Shown here piece by piece: positions 38,721 through 50,553 of a DNA stretch of 64,000 nt (within the stretch, counting starts at the first letter, position 1; every line of letters starts with the position of its first letter). Origin of the DNA: Dactylellina haptotyla (taxonomy: Eukaryota > Ascomycota > Orbiliomycetes > Orbiliales > Orbiliaceae); assembly GCA_031310005.1 (NCBI GenBank), contig CM062382.1:3596001-3660000 (forward strand). Direction: 5' to 3'. The notes under the pieces are model-generated. The model had not been told where the DNA came from, did no database searches, and saw only the letters and a list, made by a program, of their open reading frames with translations. A program made the position numbers and the translations under genes.

Positions 38721-40683
38721 TTATAACTTCGCCGAAACCAGCTTCCTCTTGCTCATATAATGCTACACCAAACGAATTAGCCTCCGTACCTCAAACAACT
38801 TCTATATTTTTGATATAGAAAGAATAAACTTACTGGCAACTCCTTCAACCCAACTTTACTATCCACGGGCTCACCGTTATCCTCCCTACTCTCCAAGGGC
38901 ACATAATCCCTCCTCTTCTCGCCGATATACAACTGTCTCGGCCTCGCAATCTTATTAGTCCCGCTATCGATCAACTGTTTCCAATGCGCGATCCACCCAG
39001 CCACTCGCGGAACAGCAAACAAAACCGGGAAGAAATCCAACGGGAATCCGAGCGCCTTATACACCAATCCGGACCAGTAATCCACGTTCGGATATAATTT
39101 CTTTTCTTGAAACCAGGCATCCGCGAGCGCGGCGTCCTTCAGCGCGATAGCGACCTCGATGAGGGGTTCCTTCGCCCCGATGATCTCGAAGACGGTATCG
39201 GCTACCTCGCGGATGATTTTACTCCTGGGGTCGGTGTTCTTGTAGATTCTGTGGCCGAAACCGAAGAGGAGGGCTTTCCTGCTCTTCACTCCCTCGATGA
39301 ATGCTGGGACGGCGGCGACGCTGCCGATTCCCTGGAGCATGCGGATTACAGCTTCGTTTGCGCCGCCGTGGAGGGGACCGTAGAGCGCGCAGGCGGAGGC
39401 GGCGATGGCACTGTACGGGTCGACGAGGGAGGAACCGACGTGGGTCATTGTTGCGGTGGAGCAGTTCATTTCGTGCTATCAACTTGTTAGATAATTCTTC
39501 TAAATGATTAATTGATTAGTTGATTGCAGAGAACTCACATCAGCGTGCAAAACGAAAAGGACGTCCAATGCCTTCGCCAGTCGCGGGTCAGGTCGATAAG
39601 AACTCGGCTCGTTCATATGGTCCATCATATACAGCATGTTTTCAGTGTACGTTAGGTCGGATCTCGGGAGAACTTCACCAGACTATATTAGCAACCTAAA
39701 TTCTCTTTAGCTTCAAAAATCTTTAGTTGAAAAACTCACCAAACGGCCTGTTGATGCGTATTCTCATAGCATTGGCAGCTACAGTCGTCGCCTTGCCGAG
39801 AATCATCCTGACAATCTGCTTATTCATCGCCGATTTATCGTTGATATACAGATTCTGGCCTTGAAGAGCTGGGTTGGCTTCTGGAGCGAAGGCGGACATA
39901 GCGCTGAACGTCGAGGCGAAGATGGCCATCGGGTGGGCGTCGTATCTGTGGGCTTGCATCAGGCGGCACAAATCGTCCTATACCGCTCTCAATTAGTATA
40001 TGCACTTTGGTAGATTCTGGGGTTGATTGTTGAAGCCTTACCGACAAGAAAGTGTGATGCATGATTTCCCATCTCCAACGCTCACTTTGCGATTTACTCG
40101 GCAAATCCCCATAGATCAATAGGTAGGCGGTTTCCAAAAAGTCGGACTTCTCGGCCAATTGTTCTACAATACGCCTGTTGTTAAAAATCCCATTTGGTTA
40201 ATATCAGAAATTGGCTGGTGAAAAACATACCAATCGGATACCCCCGATGCATCAAGGTGCCCTTCTCTCCGTCGATATATGTGATCTTGCTGCTCAGCGC
40301 GGCAGTGTTCATAAATGCAGGATCGTACACCCGTAATCCGGCTGCAAAGTCGTCTTCATCTCTGTGAACGGGGTTCGAGGCGTCCTGGGGTGCCTTGAGG
40401 GCCTTGAAGGCGGTGGCGGGGATGCTGTTGTGGGTAATTGGGATATCGATCGTTCGGCCCGTTCGATTGTCGCGGACGGTGACGGACTCGCTGGGACTGG
40501 CAGACTGTTAACTACTCTGAAAATTATAATACAATGCAATAAAGGAATAAGAGGGAATATTGTTCTCACGTCGATTTTGTTACTGCCATCTCGGATAAGA
40601 AGTTCGGCGGATTCACCGCTCTGCGTAGCTACTACGAGCAAGGGGGTTGGGATCTGCTTGAAGCGTGTTGGAGATGACGTCAA
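38721..40683 (-). CDS. Citrate synthase with peroxisomal PTS1 (AKL)
   Basis: Seven exons on the minus strand: 40683..40570, 40504..40231, 40163..40042, 39977..39740, 39672..39539, 39475..38834 and 38762..38721; in phase, about 521 aa. Motifs: [52 protein letters not shown], catalytic His in LHGGANE and GFGHRIYK, and the Asp in NVDYWSG. Condenses acetyl-CoA and oxaloacetate to citrate. The 42-nt last exon encodes [13 protein letters not shown], ending in the PTS1 tripeptide AKL, so the spliced product should enter peroxisomes. Unspliced, the protein would end in a different tail without PTS1. Oddity: the first codon of this frame at 40683 is TTG, with no upstream in-frame ATG before a stop. 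A short 5' exon is likely but not identified. Confidence 0.88.
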
Positions 40684-41885
40684 ACTGGAGATGGGCGGTC
40701 GCGCGACACGAACTCTGAACAGACGTCGACGAATGCGAATGATATGATAGCTGGTCTAGATGTGCTGAGGTTTAACAAACACCAAGGGGAAAAGGTCAAG
40801 AGAAAGTGAAGGCGGCGAAATACTCCGTCTTTAAGTTTGCGGCCGCTTATTCCGAGTACGGAATGCTGAGGAGGAAAGCCACCCACGGGGTCATATTCTC
40901 ACTCTCTCTTGGGCCGAGAATACGCGCTACGAGGTTCTCGGTCGCACAGATCTGGACGCAGCAACCCCAGCCTGGCAGAGCTGGATTTTGGTGGGTCTGA
41001 TGACGGCAAGCTCGGTCACTTTCGCATGTGAAATTGGGCCGAACGGGGCAACCCCAGCTTTTGGCTCCGACCTGCATTCTTCCTGTTCGGCGAAACGGGA
41101 TTGGCTGGCTGGGTTGCTGTTCTGCACTGTTCGTTTTGGTTGGCTGGTGCAGGTAAAACATCCTCGGCTGATGGGGACTCGCCTTCCTCTGGCATCGATC
41201 CGGCGGGATTAGTTGAAAGTTGTGATTACCACAGTCGGATACAAACCCAGGGACGAATCGGTGATGATTTGTTATCCCAGTTACGGAACACACGTGGGGT
41301 GCGTTTTAGCTTAGTTATTTCCAAATATAATAACTCTTCGGACGCACCGAACATTCGACGGCGGGAGGCTATCTCTCACGAACAGCGGAACGTTAACCAC
41401 GGGGCCGCTGGCTAGCTATAAAGGGCATGTGCGCACCCTCTCGATGATGCGTTATCCATGTCCGTATCTGGCACGCATATGACGGCCCTTTGGTCCGAAC
41501 TACTCTCGCTCAAAGGCACAACCGTCTACGGAATCACGAGTGACAGTCGGTGTAGTCGCGGCTATTTGTATATATAATTCACACAAGATTTCCCATTGTC
41601 AGGTGTATATCGTTTCATGTGAAAACCACCAAAAGATCAAAAAAACCATCAAAAAGCTAAACGTTTATCGATATTCATACACATCGCGATACATAAAGCT
41701 AAAGGGGTTATCTAGGTAATGACCACGTAATATCATACAAGGAAAGCATAGCCAAACGCAATAACAGCACCAACAATGAGCGCTAAACAAAAAGACCCAA
41801 GGAAAACCCAAAAAATTATTTTAAAAGACAGAACCTATCCTCCAATGATTCCAATTTTTCTATGCAAACTCCGAAGCCCGAATAT
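40684..41885. other. Intergenic, citrate synthase promoter side
   Basis: Overlapping frames on both strands have no domain. The citrate synthase 5' exon, if it exists, lies in the first few hundred bases; one candidate begins with the minus-strand ATG at about 40894. No other gene is supported. Confidence 0.4.
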
Positions 41886-43891
41886 CTACAAGACAATCAC
41901 CATCACCGCCGCCGCAACCGCTAACCCTACCGCCGCACCGGGCCCACCAAGCCCCCTCGTCGCCCCGCTCAAAAAGTACGCCGCACCAAGATAGCTACAC
42001 GTGATATCTCCATCATCATTCCTCCACCCGTAACTCTTCTCCCCTCTCGCCCCATCAGGACACCCGAACCCCAAACTCGCAGGGCAACTCTGCACAAGAC
42101 TCCAACAGAGGTCCATGCACGGTTTGATCTCCTTGTAAGGCCCAGGACTGACCACCTCATCGATCAATGCGTTCCTACTCGCGGGCTTGAAAACCCCAAA
42201 CATCTTCTGCATCTCGTCCGCTTTACTCTGCGTCCCGTCGTCCGAGGCTAGTTCCGCGATCCGCCCGTCCTCCAGAAAGATCTTGGTGGGGCCTCTGTCC
42301 TCGCCCGGGGGGCGTTCTCTGATGGCTAGATAGGATGCGTTGGTGCTATAGTCTTCGCATCGCGGGATCGTGGTCGCGCAGAGCCATGTTCTGTAGGCTT
42401 TATCGCAGTCCTCGCAGCTTCGTAGGTGGGAGTACGCTCTGTCGTCTGTGGTGTTGCACTGCACCTGCTGCAGCGAGTAGGAGAAGTTCGCGTACCAGGA
42501 TGATGCGTAGGTATCGTAGAAATTTGAGGAAGGGCATGTCCGGGAAGATTGTTGTGTTTGTGGGGACGGCGTAGGCGACTTCTGAGCAGAAGTTCAGATC
42601 GAATATTACTCGGCAGTTGCCATCTATTTGAAATGTTAGAAGTCTATAACATGAATCTCGAATAGATAATGAGGTGATGCATACCTGACTTGGTGGTTAG
42701 GTTGACAGCGGAATACACGAATCCACCGCCAACGGTGTTGTTAATCTGTTTGGTTAACCACACGCTATATGTAGTATTCGGTTGCAGTGCCGTAAGATAG
42801 ACCTGTTCTTTAACCTTGTTCCCTAATCCTCTCCTTGTCATCGAGACCTGCCCGTTTATAGATGAGAGCCCCGCTAGGTGGTTCAAACCACACCAGCTTC
42901 TCCTGAATCCATTGAGTGCCGTATCGTTGGCCTGATGTGCAAAGAATGAATACGGCGGCACGATGCCTGAGATATTAGTCGAACGACCGTACGATGTTTC
43001 ATTCCCGGAGATAAGTAGCGCACTCGACGAATCGGTATCGATAAGATACATGTGCTGGTGGTTGTGATAGCCCCAGTACGGTTGTTTCGTGGACGCTACC
43101 ATATTGAAATTATACAAATCGGTAAAGTTGCCCGTGATATTCGGCGCAAAGACGGAGAAGTATATAGTCGAGCTGGCATTTAGCGTTACGTTCGCAAATC
43201 CCTCGATGAACGGGACGATAGCTTGTTGCGCGGGATTGGCGAGCGGGCCGGGTGCCTTATTCTGGTTCGAATTGGAAGCGACGACGACCAGCTCGGTGGT
43301 AGGACGTTTTGTGGTACTATTCGAAGGGTTGGGTGTCGGTGACCAGCACAGGTTAAATGTTATATATACCGTCCGCGCGCGAACGTTCTTCTCGGGGTCG
43401 GTAAAGACATTAGGGGAGCCTGGTTTGCCGGCGTCGAGGAATATCTGATCGGTATCTAAACCGAACAGTTGCCCCTCACCCGGTTTCAAGTTCCAATTCT
43501 GATTCCTCTCAACTTCTAAAGCGAATAGCGATGTTCCTTGCCGTTCCTCTAGTATACCGGGTAAATATATCATGCGGGGCATCATCATCGAGGGACTAGT
43601 ATCAGGCCAGCTCTCCGTCGACTCTATTATCGGGTTGAAGAACCCTCCCGCCACCCCATCATCGAGTACCGGCGACTGACCCTCTTCTTCTTCTGCTGCC
43701 GCCGCCGGTGATCGTGGGTGAACGTGGTGTAACCGATGGCCGCCGCCGAGGTCCGGTATCGTCTGTGAATAAGCTGACGGCGGTAGCGTCCACAGCACCA
43801 GCAACGTAATCATGATTGCGGTTGCGAACGACGAGATGGCCACTCGCGACTGTAACGGCGTCAGCCGCGGGCACGGTACCCTGAACACCAT
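41886..43891 (-). CDS. MID1: MID1-like stretch-activated calcium channel subunit, with 1-nt frameshift
   Basis: Exons 43891..42685 and 42623..41886, with a 61-nt intron. The N-terminus has a hydrophobic segment (ISSFATAIMITLLVLWTLP); the ectodomain of about 340 residues carries many N-x-S/T sites. Exon 2 opens with NCRVIFDLNFCSEVAYAVP. The Cys-rich C-terminal region follows: FSYSLQQVQCNTT, SCEDCDKAYRTWLCATTIPRC, PCMDLCWSLVQSCP and LGFGCP, then a hydrophobic tail. These are MID1 hallmarks; MID1 pairs with Cch1 in high-affinity calcium uptake. The frame changes by one base between PDMP and NFYDTYA (about 42525-42534). No GT-AG intron can bridge it without removing family motifs, so the sequence carries one extra base: a real lesion or an assembly error. 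Confidence 0.87.
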
Positions 43892-44703
43892 CGTTTCTCT
43901 CTCTCGTCTCTATGTTCCGCGAATACGTGTGTCGAGTATCTCGCACGGAACGCCCCTCGAAATAGGAGAGATAAGCACAAAAGGGTTGTGTTAACTAGCC
44001 CCCGGTCAGCCAGCCAAGCAGATTGGCTAACTAACCCTCAGAGGCTGCTTGGTATGTAGTGTGCAGGCGCGCTTTTTTCGGGCTGGGAGTCAAGCTCAAC
44101 CAGCAGCACACCAATCGGATAGGTAAGTTGAGCTCGGGCTGCAGGCGGTAGTGGCGGGTTCGGAAGAGGACGAGGAGGATGCGAGGAGAACTGGCTGGCT
44201 ATCGCTCCTGCACATTGTGCCGAAGAAATGCTCTAAAGGGCCCCGGAGGTTGCTGGAGGGCCAAAAGGGAGGATATGCTGGCCGGGAATGAGCGAGCGAT
44301 GCGAGGCGCAGCTTTTCTTGCGGAAGACCAGACGGCCGTTCGTTCCTTCGATCTGCCTCCAACGTCGCTGGTTTGGCGTTGTTTGGGCGCGTCAGGGGTT
44401 CCGCCCAAAGAAGTAGGTCCAAAATACCACGCCCAACACGCAGATATGATATCACAATAAGATGAAGAGTGGAAAGAATAATGATATATATTTAACTACA
44501 CTTGGTATCATAGGCTAAGAGAACTCCGATCAGATAACGCCCGTCCGCCAGACTATCGCCGACCCCGGCGGTAGGTCTCGTGCACCAGGCAAAACGCCTA
44601 TACTTCCAACAAAATAAACCAAACCAAACAATCAAGGCTATTGTGACAAAATGAGCGGAGTAACAAAAGAAAGCAGGCATATTATAAGTATATTATGCAA
44701 CTA
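43892..44703. other. Intergenic
   Basis: Frames at 44096-44455 (-), 44179-44460 (+) and 44492-44680 (-) show no domain and mirror each other in opposite frames. The sequence nearest 43892 should contain the MID1 promoter and 5' UTR. Confidence 0.4.
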
Positions 44704-45247
44704 TTAATCCGAGTCCGACAGTGTCAATTCGTCAGCATAGGCGAACTCTCCAGTCCACTTCTCTTCCTGTGCGGGACGACGACTCTCTGCACCGTAAGGG
44801 GTCCAGAAGTGTTCCTGCTGGCTGCTCGATATGTATCGTCCCATAGCATAACCGGTATCTCGCCGACTAGTGTCTCGTCGCTTCTCCTTCGGCCTATCGT
44901 GGCCAGCAGCAATGCTTGTATCTCGCTTGACCTTGTCATCGTGTTTCTGTTGCAGCTAAACGATTCAACCGAGTATTAGCCTAGAACAAAAGTCCAAAAA
45001 GGAGGCCCTTTCTTACCGAGTACTTCGAAATATCAGATCCCCCACTGCTCACAGTTGTGCTCGTGCGGCTCCCAGCTATCGAAGGACTTCTACGAGAAGC
45101 ATTGGAACCGCTGCTAGACCCGCGGCCGTGTCTCCGTTCATAATACGCCTCAAGTTCGGAGAGTCTATCCTGTGACAGATTGTCTGGAAGCATCTGCCGA
45201 GCGGCTTGGAGGGAGGACGGACGAAGAAAGATCTTTGCACTTGTCAT
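44704..45247 (-). CDS. Hypothetical charged, low-complexity protein
   Basis: Exons 45247..45017 and 44955..44704, with a 61-nt GTAAGA/TTTAG intron in phase 0; about 160 aa. A second in-frame acceptor (CAACAG) nine bases further gives a three-residue-shorter variant. It starts MTSAKIFLRPSSLQAARQML, continues through a Ser/Arg-rich linker, then a charged stretch rich in Lys, Arg and Asp (KRDTS and RRDTS repeats), and ends acidic in LTLSDSD. There is no signal peptide and no recognised domain. The N-terminal amphipathic segment could be a mitochondrial leader (inference). In-frame splicing and composition favour a real gene. Confidence 0.6.
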
Positions 45248-46386
45248 GTTTGTGAACCGTGAGTTTTGGGGACTTGAATGGATATCTCCCAGTATTGAAG
45301 AGGTTTTAACAAGATATAGAAGTAATAAGATGGGACTGGAACTAATTGCGAATCCAACGGAGGTGAGAGTGATAGAATTAGTTATGTATAGTGATCTAAC
45401 TACATCCGAAGACGAGATCCACCGCTTTATAATACCCTAGGCCGCGGCTATAGGTTCCACTTGTGGTGCAAACCCCACGGCGTTAGGCCATCAGACGGCC
45501 GGGCAAGTTGCACCCCAATTGGTGTGCGTACGATAGCAAATTTCTTCAGAACAGCGAAGATTGGCCAAAGTCCCAAATTTGGCCAAATAGCCATCAAATA
45601 CATGCATTTCACCAAACACTCCCATGTTAAGTCTGTATGTGTTGCCCCACATTTTGCGACACAAACCTGCGCAGGATCCCGAGCTTGCGAAACTTCCCTG
45701 CGCAGGTCATCTTTGCTGGGCTATTTCCATCCCTGGACAATTCCCAAAACCAGAGAATGGCCACAACCACAAATTTACAAACTAGGAAAATGTCCTCTAT
45801 TATTTAGCAAAATTTGCATCTGCAAGGCTTAGGAATAAGTTATCAGGTGGGTCCTGATGCTGGAAAAATGATGGTTGGCCCCCCGCAGGATCGCGACAGT
45901 TGCTCTCGGCCTTGGAAAGAAGTGGAAAGAAGAAAATTGCAGACTGGCAAACAGAATTCCTGGACAATTTACAAATCAGGAAAAAAGGACAATTTACAAA
46001 TGTGGAAAAATGGACAATTGCCAAAGTTGGGTTGTTGTCTGCGTCTTTGGCTGCACCGTTTGCCAATCAAAGCTGAGAAGGCACGGGGCGGAATCCAACA
46101 CCGAGCGGCCTAGACATCTCATCAAGCATCCAGAATAAAAGATCAAGGAATGGTTCTGCTATCGTAAAAATTGCTTCTACTTTATAATCCGATTGAACAA
46201 TCTATTTATATCCTAGGACGTTCTCATCCTCAATTATATGATTTATGACGCTGTACCTCCCATCTATAGACGTCTACACGGGTTGCCTCTCTAAATATTC
46301 AACTAGAAACCAGGATCCGCCCCTTATCTTTATCTTCTGATCCAAATTTTATAACCTTCCGACACGCGCAAAAATTTTAGCTCTAA
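45248..46386. other. Intergenic with short repeats
   Basis: No gene supported. It contains a 25-bp tandem repeat (separate entry) and two copies of the 10-bp palindrome CCTGCGCAGG (45666-45675 and 45697-45706). Overlapping frames here have no domain. Confidence 0.45.
45962..46032. repeat. 25-bp imperfect tandem repeat, about three copies
   Basis: GGACAATTTACAAA starts at 45962 and 45987, and GGACAATTGCCAAA at 46012, giving a 25-base period; the units continue as TCAGGAAAAAA and TGTGGAAAAAT. A looser relative lies near 45745. It explains the long frame read across the region. Confidence 0.7.
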
Positions 46387-48605
46387 ATGGCATCCATGGT
46401 TAACCAGCCTACGGAGGTTACCTACACCTTTGTGGATTCAGCGGGCGTAAATACACCACGCGCATATACTCGGGATGACAACTGGGAAAAGCATAAGGAG
46501 TTGATTCTTGCACTCGATAGCCAGGGGATAAAGAAGCCTGACATCATACGGGAACTGAGCCAGAAACATGGCCTGACTATTAGGTATATATATACATATC
46601 AATCTCTAAGAAAATCTGCGAGCTTTACAGCGCTTTCGAGCCATGAATTTATTTTCTTCGCTTCACACTCATATGGGATAGTTTCTTCAATGCTAACGGA
46701 TAAATTATGAAGCGACCGTCAATTGAAGCACCGGTTAACAAAATGGAAAGAAAGAAGGCGGTCTATACACTCTCAGCCCTCGAATCCTATCATGCGAATG
46801 GTGCACCGCGACATTGGCCGACAACTTGGCAGTTCGAAAACATACAGAACTAAAAAGCAAGACGGCCACCTAGTCCTACCTCTGAAATCCGCCGTACCAA
46901 GAAGCTCAAACCCAGGCGCTGGCGCGCTTACGGGATCCACTCCGATCGTAGAGAGGAACCAAAGCCCTACTCAGAACCTAGTCGAGTCCTCCACGCATAT
47001 AAAGGAGGATAATATTAAAGCCTTTTGCGAAGCAACAAGCACTTTGTTCGACAAATTAACCTTGGAAAATACCGAGGACCCTCGGGCTCGCGAATCGGAA
47101 TCGGGCGACTCTATATGTTTTAATCTTCGTATAATAAAATTTATCCTGTTGGTAGCGCGAGCAGATGTTACTGGAGAAGTTATTAGAGGATTCGAAAGAG
47201 AAGAAACTGAAGATTTATACAAAATAGTAGCGAGCCTCCCGATTATAGATCCCGAGGATTTCTTCTCCTTCCTGTATGAAATTGAGTTTCCGCGATACCA
47301 CCAACCTCTTGGATTGAGGCTTCAATTGTTTTCAACTGCACTAGTTTCCGTGCACTATTACTTTCTTTCGACAAATTCCCTTTTATATTTATCTCGACTC
47401 TTTTCTGGAAGAAATGCAATGTTGCGATCTTAAATCTATTGTCACTGATTTACTCTTGGATATCTTGCTTAAACTCCCTGCAAAGCCTGACGATGCACAA
47501 ATGAGAATATTACCATATTTCTTTCGAGTAGGTATTCGAATGTCTAAGGTCCAGAAAACAGTCAGAGAACTCCTCGATAAAATCGCCGAATATACGCTGC
47601 AGAACCAATCCGAGGTGCCTACATCATACCAAATCGATATTTGGTTGATGAAGGCCCTAGATCTTCAAGAGCAATGCAGAGAAAATGGCAAATTGACAGA
47701 CCGTCAAATGGAAATGAAGATAAAGGCTTTTGTTCAACGTGCTGCCAAATTGCTTCTCAAATCGATAGCTGAGAACTCGGAAAACAACTCCCGTTATGCA
47801 CGACAATTCTTGTGGCTCCGTGGAGTGAAATCGATGTCCACAAAACTGAAGCGTAGTATTGCTATCAGCGCTGCCAAAGCAGAAGATTTGAACACCCCCA
47901 GGACGGCAATAAGCCAAGTTTCAACATATTCACTAACCGCGGGCATTGGTGCTCTTTTTCTCGATATCAACGATTACACGAAGGGCATCTTCTATACCCG
48001 AAAGGCAATTGATATTTATGTCTCTCAGAATTCTAAAGACTCTTCTGCTTCTGCGATTCCCACGCGAGGGTGGATTCACCATGCGATGTACGACATAGCA
48101 TACGCTATGTTCCATAGGTGAAGATATATGTGCGAGGGTAGCTCTCCGTCTGAGTGCCCAGAAAAAGAAGCAATGGGAAGGTAGGGCTGTCATCAACAGC
48201 CTAGAAACAGAACAGGTAAAAAAAGGATGGGAGTTATTCCGAAAGTCTCTTTTGCCACGCAATCAAACAAGTCGTCTAAAGCAAATTCTGCCAGCAGCTC
48301 GTATTAACCTCAATCAACCCCAAAATCAACCCGAAAGCACCCTTATATCCAGTAATGGGGATAATGAGGCGTCTCAGTATGATCAAGGAGGATATCCAGG
48401 AACTTCCGAAATAGAGCACGCAACCTATAACCCTTCAGAAGGTATATCTACGGCAATTATACATCCTCAGCCTATCCCAGTCTCCATGTCTGCACCAGTG
48501 GATATCGATAATGAAGAGTTCCAGATATATATGGCTGAGATTGCACGTTTTACTGTACTTCGAGATACTCCGTCTCCGAATCTGACATTTGGAAGAGTAG
48601 CATAG
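46387..48605 (+). CDS. Clr5-domain protein, gene model incomplete
   Basis: Exon 1 is 46387..46583. A 129-nt intron (branch GCTAACG) joins it to 46713 onward. Across the splice reads the Clr5 domain: WEKHKELILALDSQGIKKP, IIRELSQKHGLTIR, then DRQLKHRLTKWKE, a putative N-terminal DNA-binding helix set found in many ascomycete proteins. A linker and a mostly helical region follow, to 48605. The reading frame changes between about 47345 and 47410, with no convincing intron. A second change near 48118 can be bridged by a 67-nt GTGAAG..GGTAG intron (48118-48184), leading into the frame that ends in LTFGRVA. The gene may therefore be intact with an unseen junction or carry a frameshift. Function beyond Clr5 is unknown. 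Confidence 0.6.
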
Positions 48606-50553
48606 GTTAATGTCTTAAGAGTCTAATATATATATATATTTTCGTGGAATAGAGCCTATCTTACGATTCTCACTCTATGTATGTAGCAAACTAAATATGG
48701 TCTGTCACAAGAGATTTTTGTGTTGTCTGGCCTGCGAGACCAGTCACAAGTAATGTTCTTTATGGCAGAAATTTCCCCTTTGAAATGTAGAACATCAATC
48801 CCGTCCTATGGTGAAACTCTATAGATATTTTTCTTCCCGCCTACTCATAATATGGTAAAGTTAATAAATATAACAATAATATTCCGTAATTCTGATTTTA
48901 TAAAACTTCTATTCATCGCGCCAACACCTGGTTAATGAAATCAACAAGGATTCAATCAAGGTATCGTAAATCTTAGCTATCAACTGGGAACACTCACGCG
49001 AGAATTCCCTGGAATAAGCAAAATAAAGAACTTGAGTAGCCAGGACCAAGGAAATTCCAGAAAAGACTTGCAAGCCACAGCTGCACGGTTGGAAAAAATT
49101 TGCCCCATTTTAGAGTGTCGCCTTGCCTTCCAAGTCTTTGGGTCAGAAAATTGGTGTGCAATGCAGGGTCCGCACGAGAGCTTAAGCACTTAAGTCCTAG
49201 TGGTCAACACATACCAAGCATTGAACGCCAACCGACAAGCCTTATGAGCTCCAGTTACATTTTGCCACACAAAGTCTCTAGAATTCTCAAATGAGTGCTG
49301 GATCGCACTATCGACGATTGTTCGAGAATACAAGATCCCAAGCTGTTCGCAGCTCGCTGGTCGGGGCGTGATTCGTGCTGTCTTGATCAATGACAGCAAA
49401 TGGTACTTGCCGAGACCATTATGTCTGAGTCGCCAGTGAAAGTTTAGGTTTATACGTTCTAGCGTGTTCGACTCCAGAAACTAGGAGCATACCAATCCTC
49501 TCAGACCAAGCCTATTTTTGTTTGGATAGATTTCTTGCTTTTAGTGGAAGCAGTGGTTTCTGATGACGACCCCATGGTTTCCTCGGGCCACTAGAATCTG
49601 GCAAACCCTGGCTCCGGCTCGCAGTAGCCGAAGCCGTACGCATTAGGTTAGAAATTGTTGGAGCGTCAGCCCACATTTCCTTGCCTGAAGGTAAAGTTCA
49701 ACCTCTTGACCGAGCTCTGATATGTCTCTTGAGTTCTCTTGTATTTAGGACTGAAAGCGCGGACGTGCTCGAGCCTGCAACACCTAATAAGCGCAAGATC
49801 ATCCCTTCCCATGTCCAAAATGGGGCTTTCCGTCCTCGAGGAAAACGGAAGCTTCGATGTTTCCACGTGCGAAACGAAACACTCCTCCGGATCACAATTG
49901 GCGAAAGTCTGGGATACCTCGCTACCAGGCTAATACCTCAATTTGTTATATAGCCATCTGATGGAGTTAAAATGGTAATGAACTAGCTCTCGCGCCTCCA
50001 GGCTGCAAGTTCCCTTTTGACTTTCGACTTTTCTATGGAAATGGTTGCACCCCTTGGCGTAATTGGCTTGCAGCCAATTAAATCGTCTCAGCTAGTCTAT
50101 CCGCCAGCTTTGGCAAGAATTTTCTCCAATTAAATTAAAAATTTGCCAATGCTTTGTTCCAAGGATAAGCTGCTCGTTCGTGTTTGCCAACCTTGGGTAA
50201 ACACATGTCATCTCCCATGATTTCCTACTGTGTAACTCAAAATTATATGACAGGTTTCCTACCCCGGATTTAAGCCAAGCTGCACAAGTCTGTGAGCAGG
50301 ACTGCACACTCAACCCCGGTTTTCGAGGGTGGTACAGTGTTTCTACGACTTTGCCTCCCCATGTCTTGTAGCACAAAAGCGGATGCACCACGAGATTGAA
50401 ATACATGATATGACCCTTTAAATCTAACTTTAAAGATGTGACCTGATAAGCACAATCCAAAGCACAATCCAAATCTACTATCACTCAACGTACAGAAGCC
50501 ACCTGTCTATTCTTCATCTTGCAATCAGAACTAATATCTCTCTAACATACCAA
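48606..50553. other. Long intergenic stretch
   Basis: Frames at 48980-49189 (-), 49190-49399 (-), 49666-49895 (-), 49681-49953 (+) and 50092-50484 (-) have no domain or splice support. A short TA repeat lies near 48632. Confidence 0.45.

Noticed and set aside
44096-44460. Pair of about 100-residue frames on opposite strands
   Set aside because: Mutual shadows in GC-moderate sequence with no recognisable domain.
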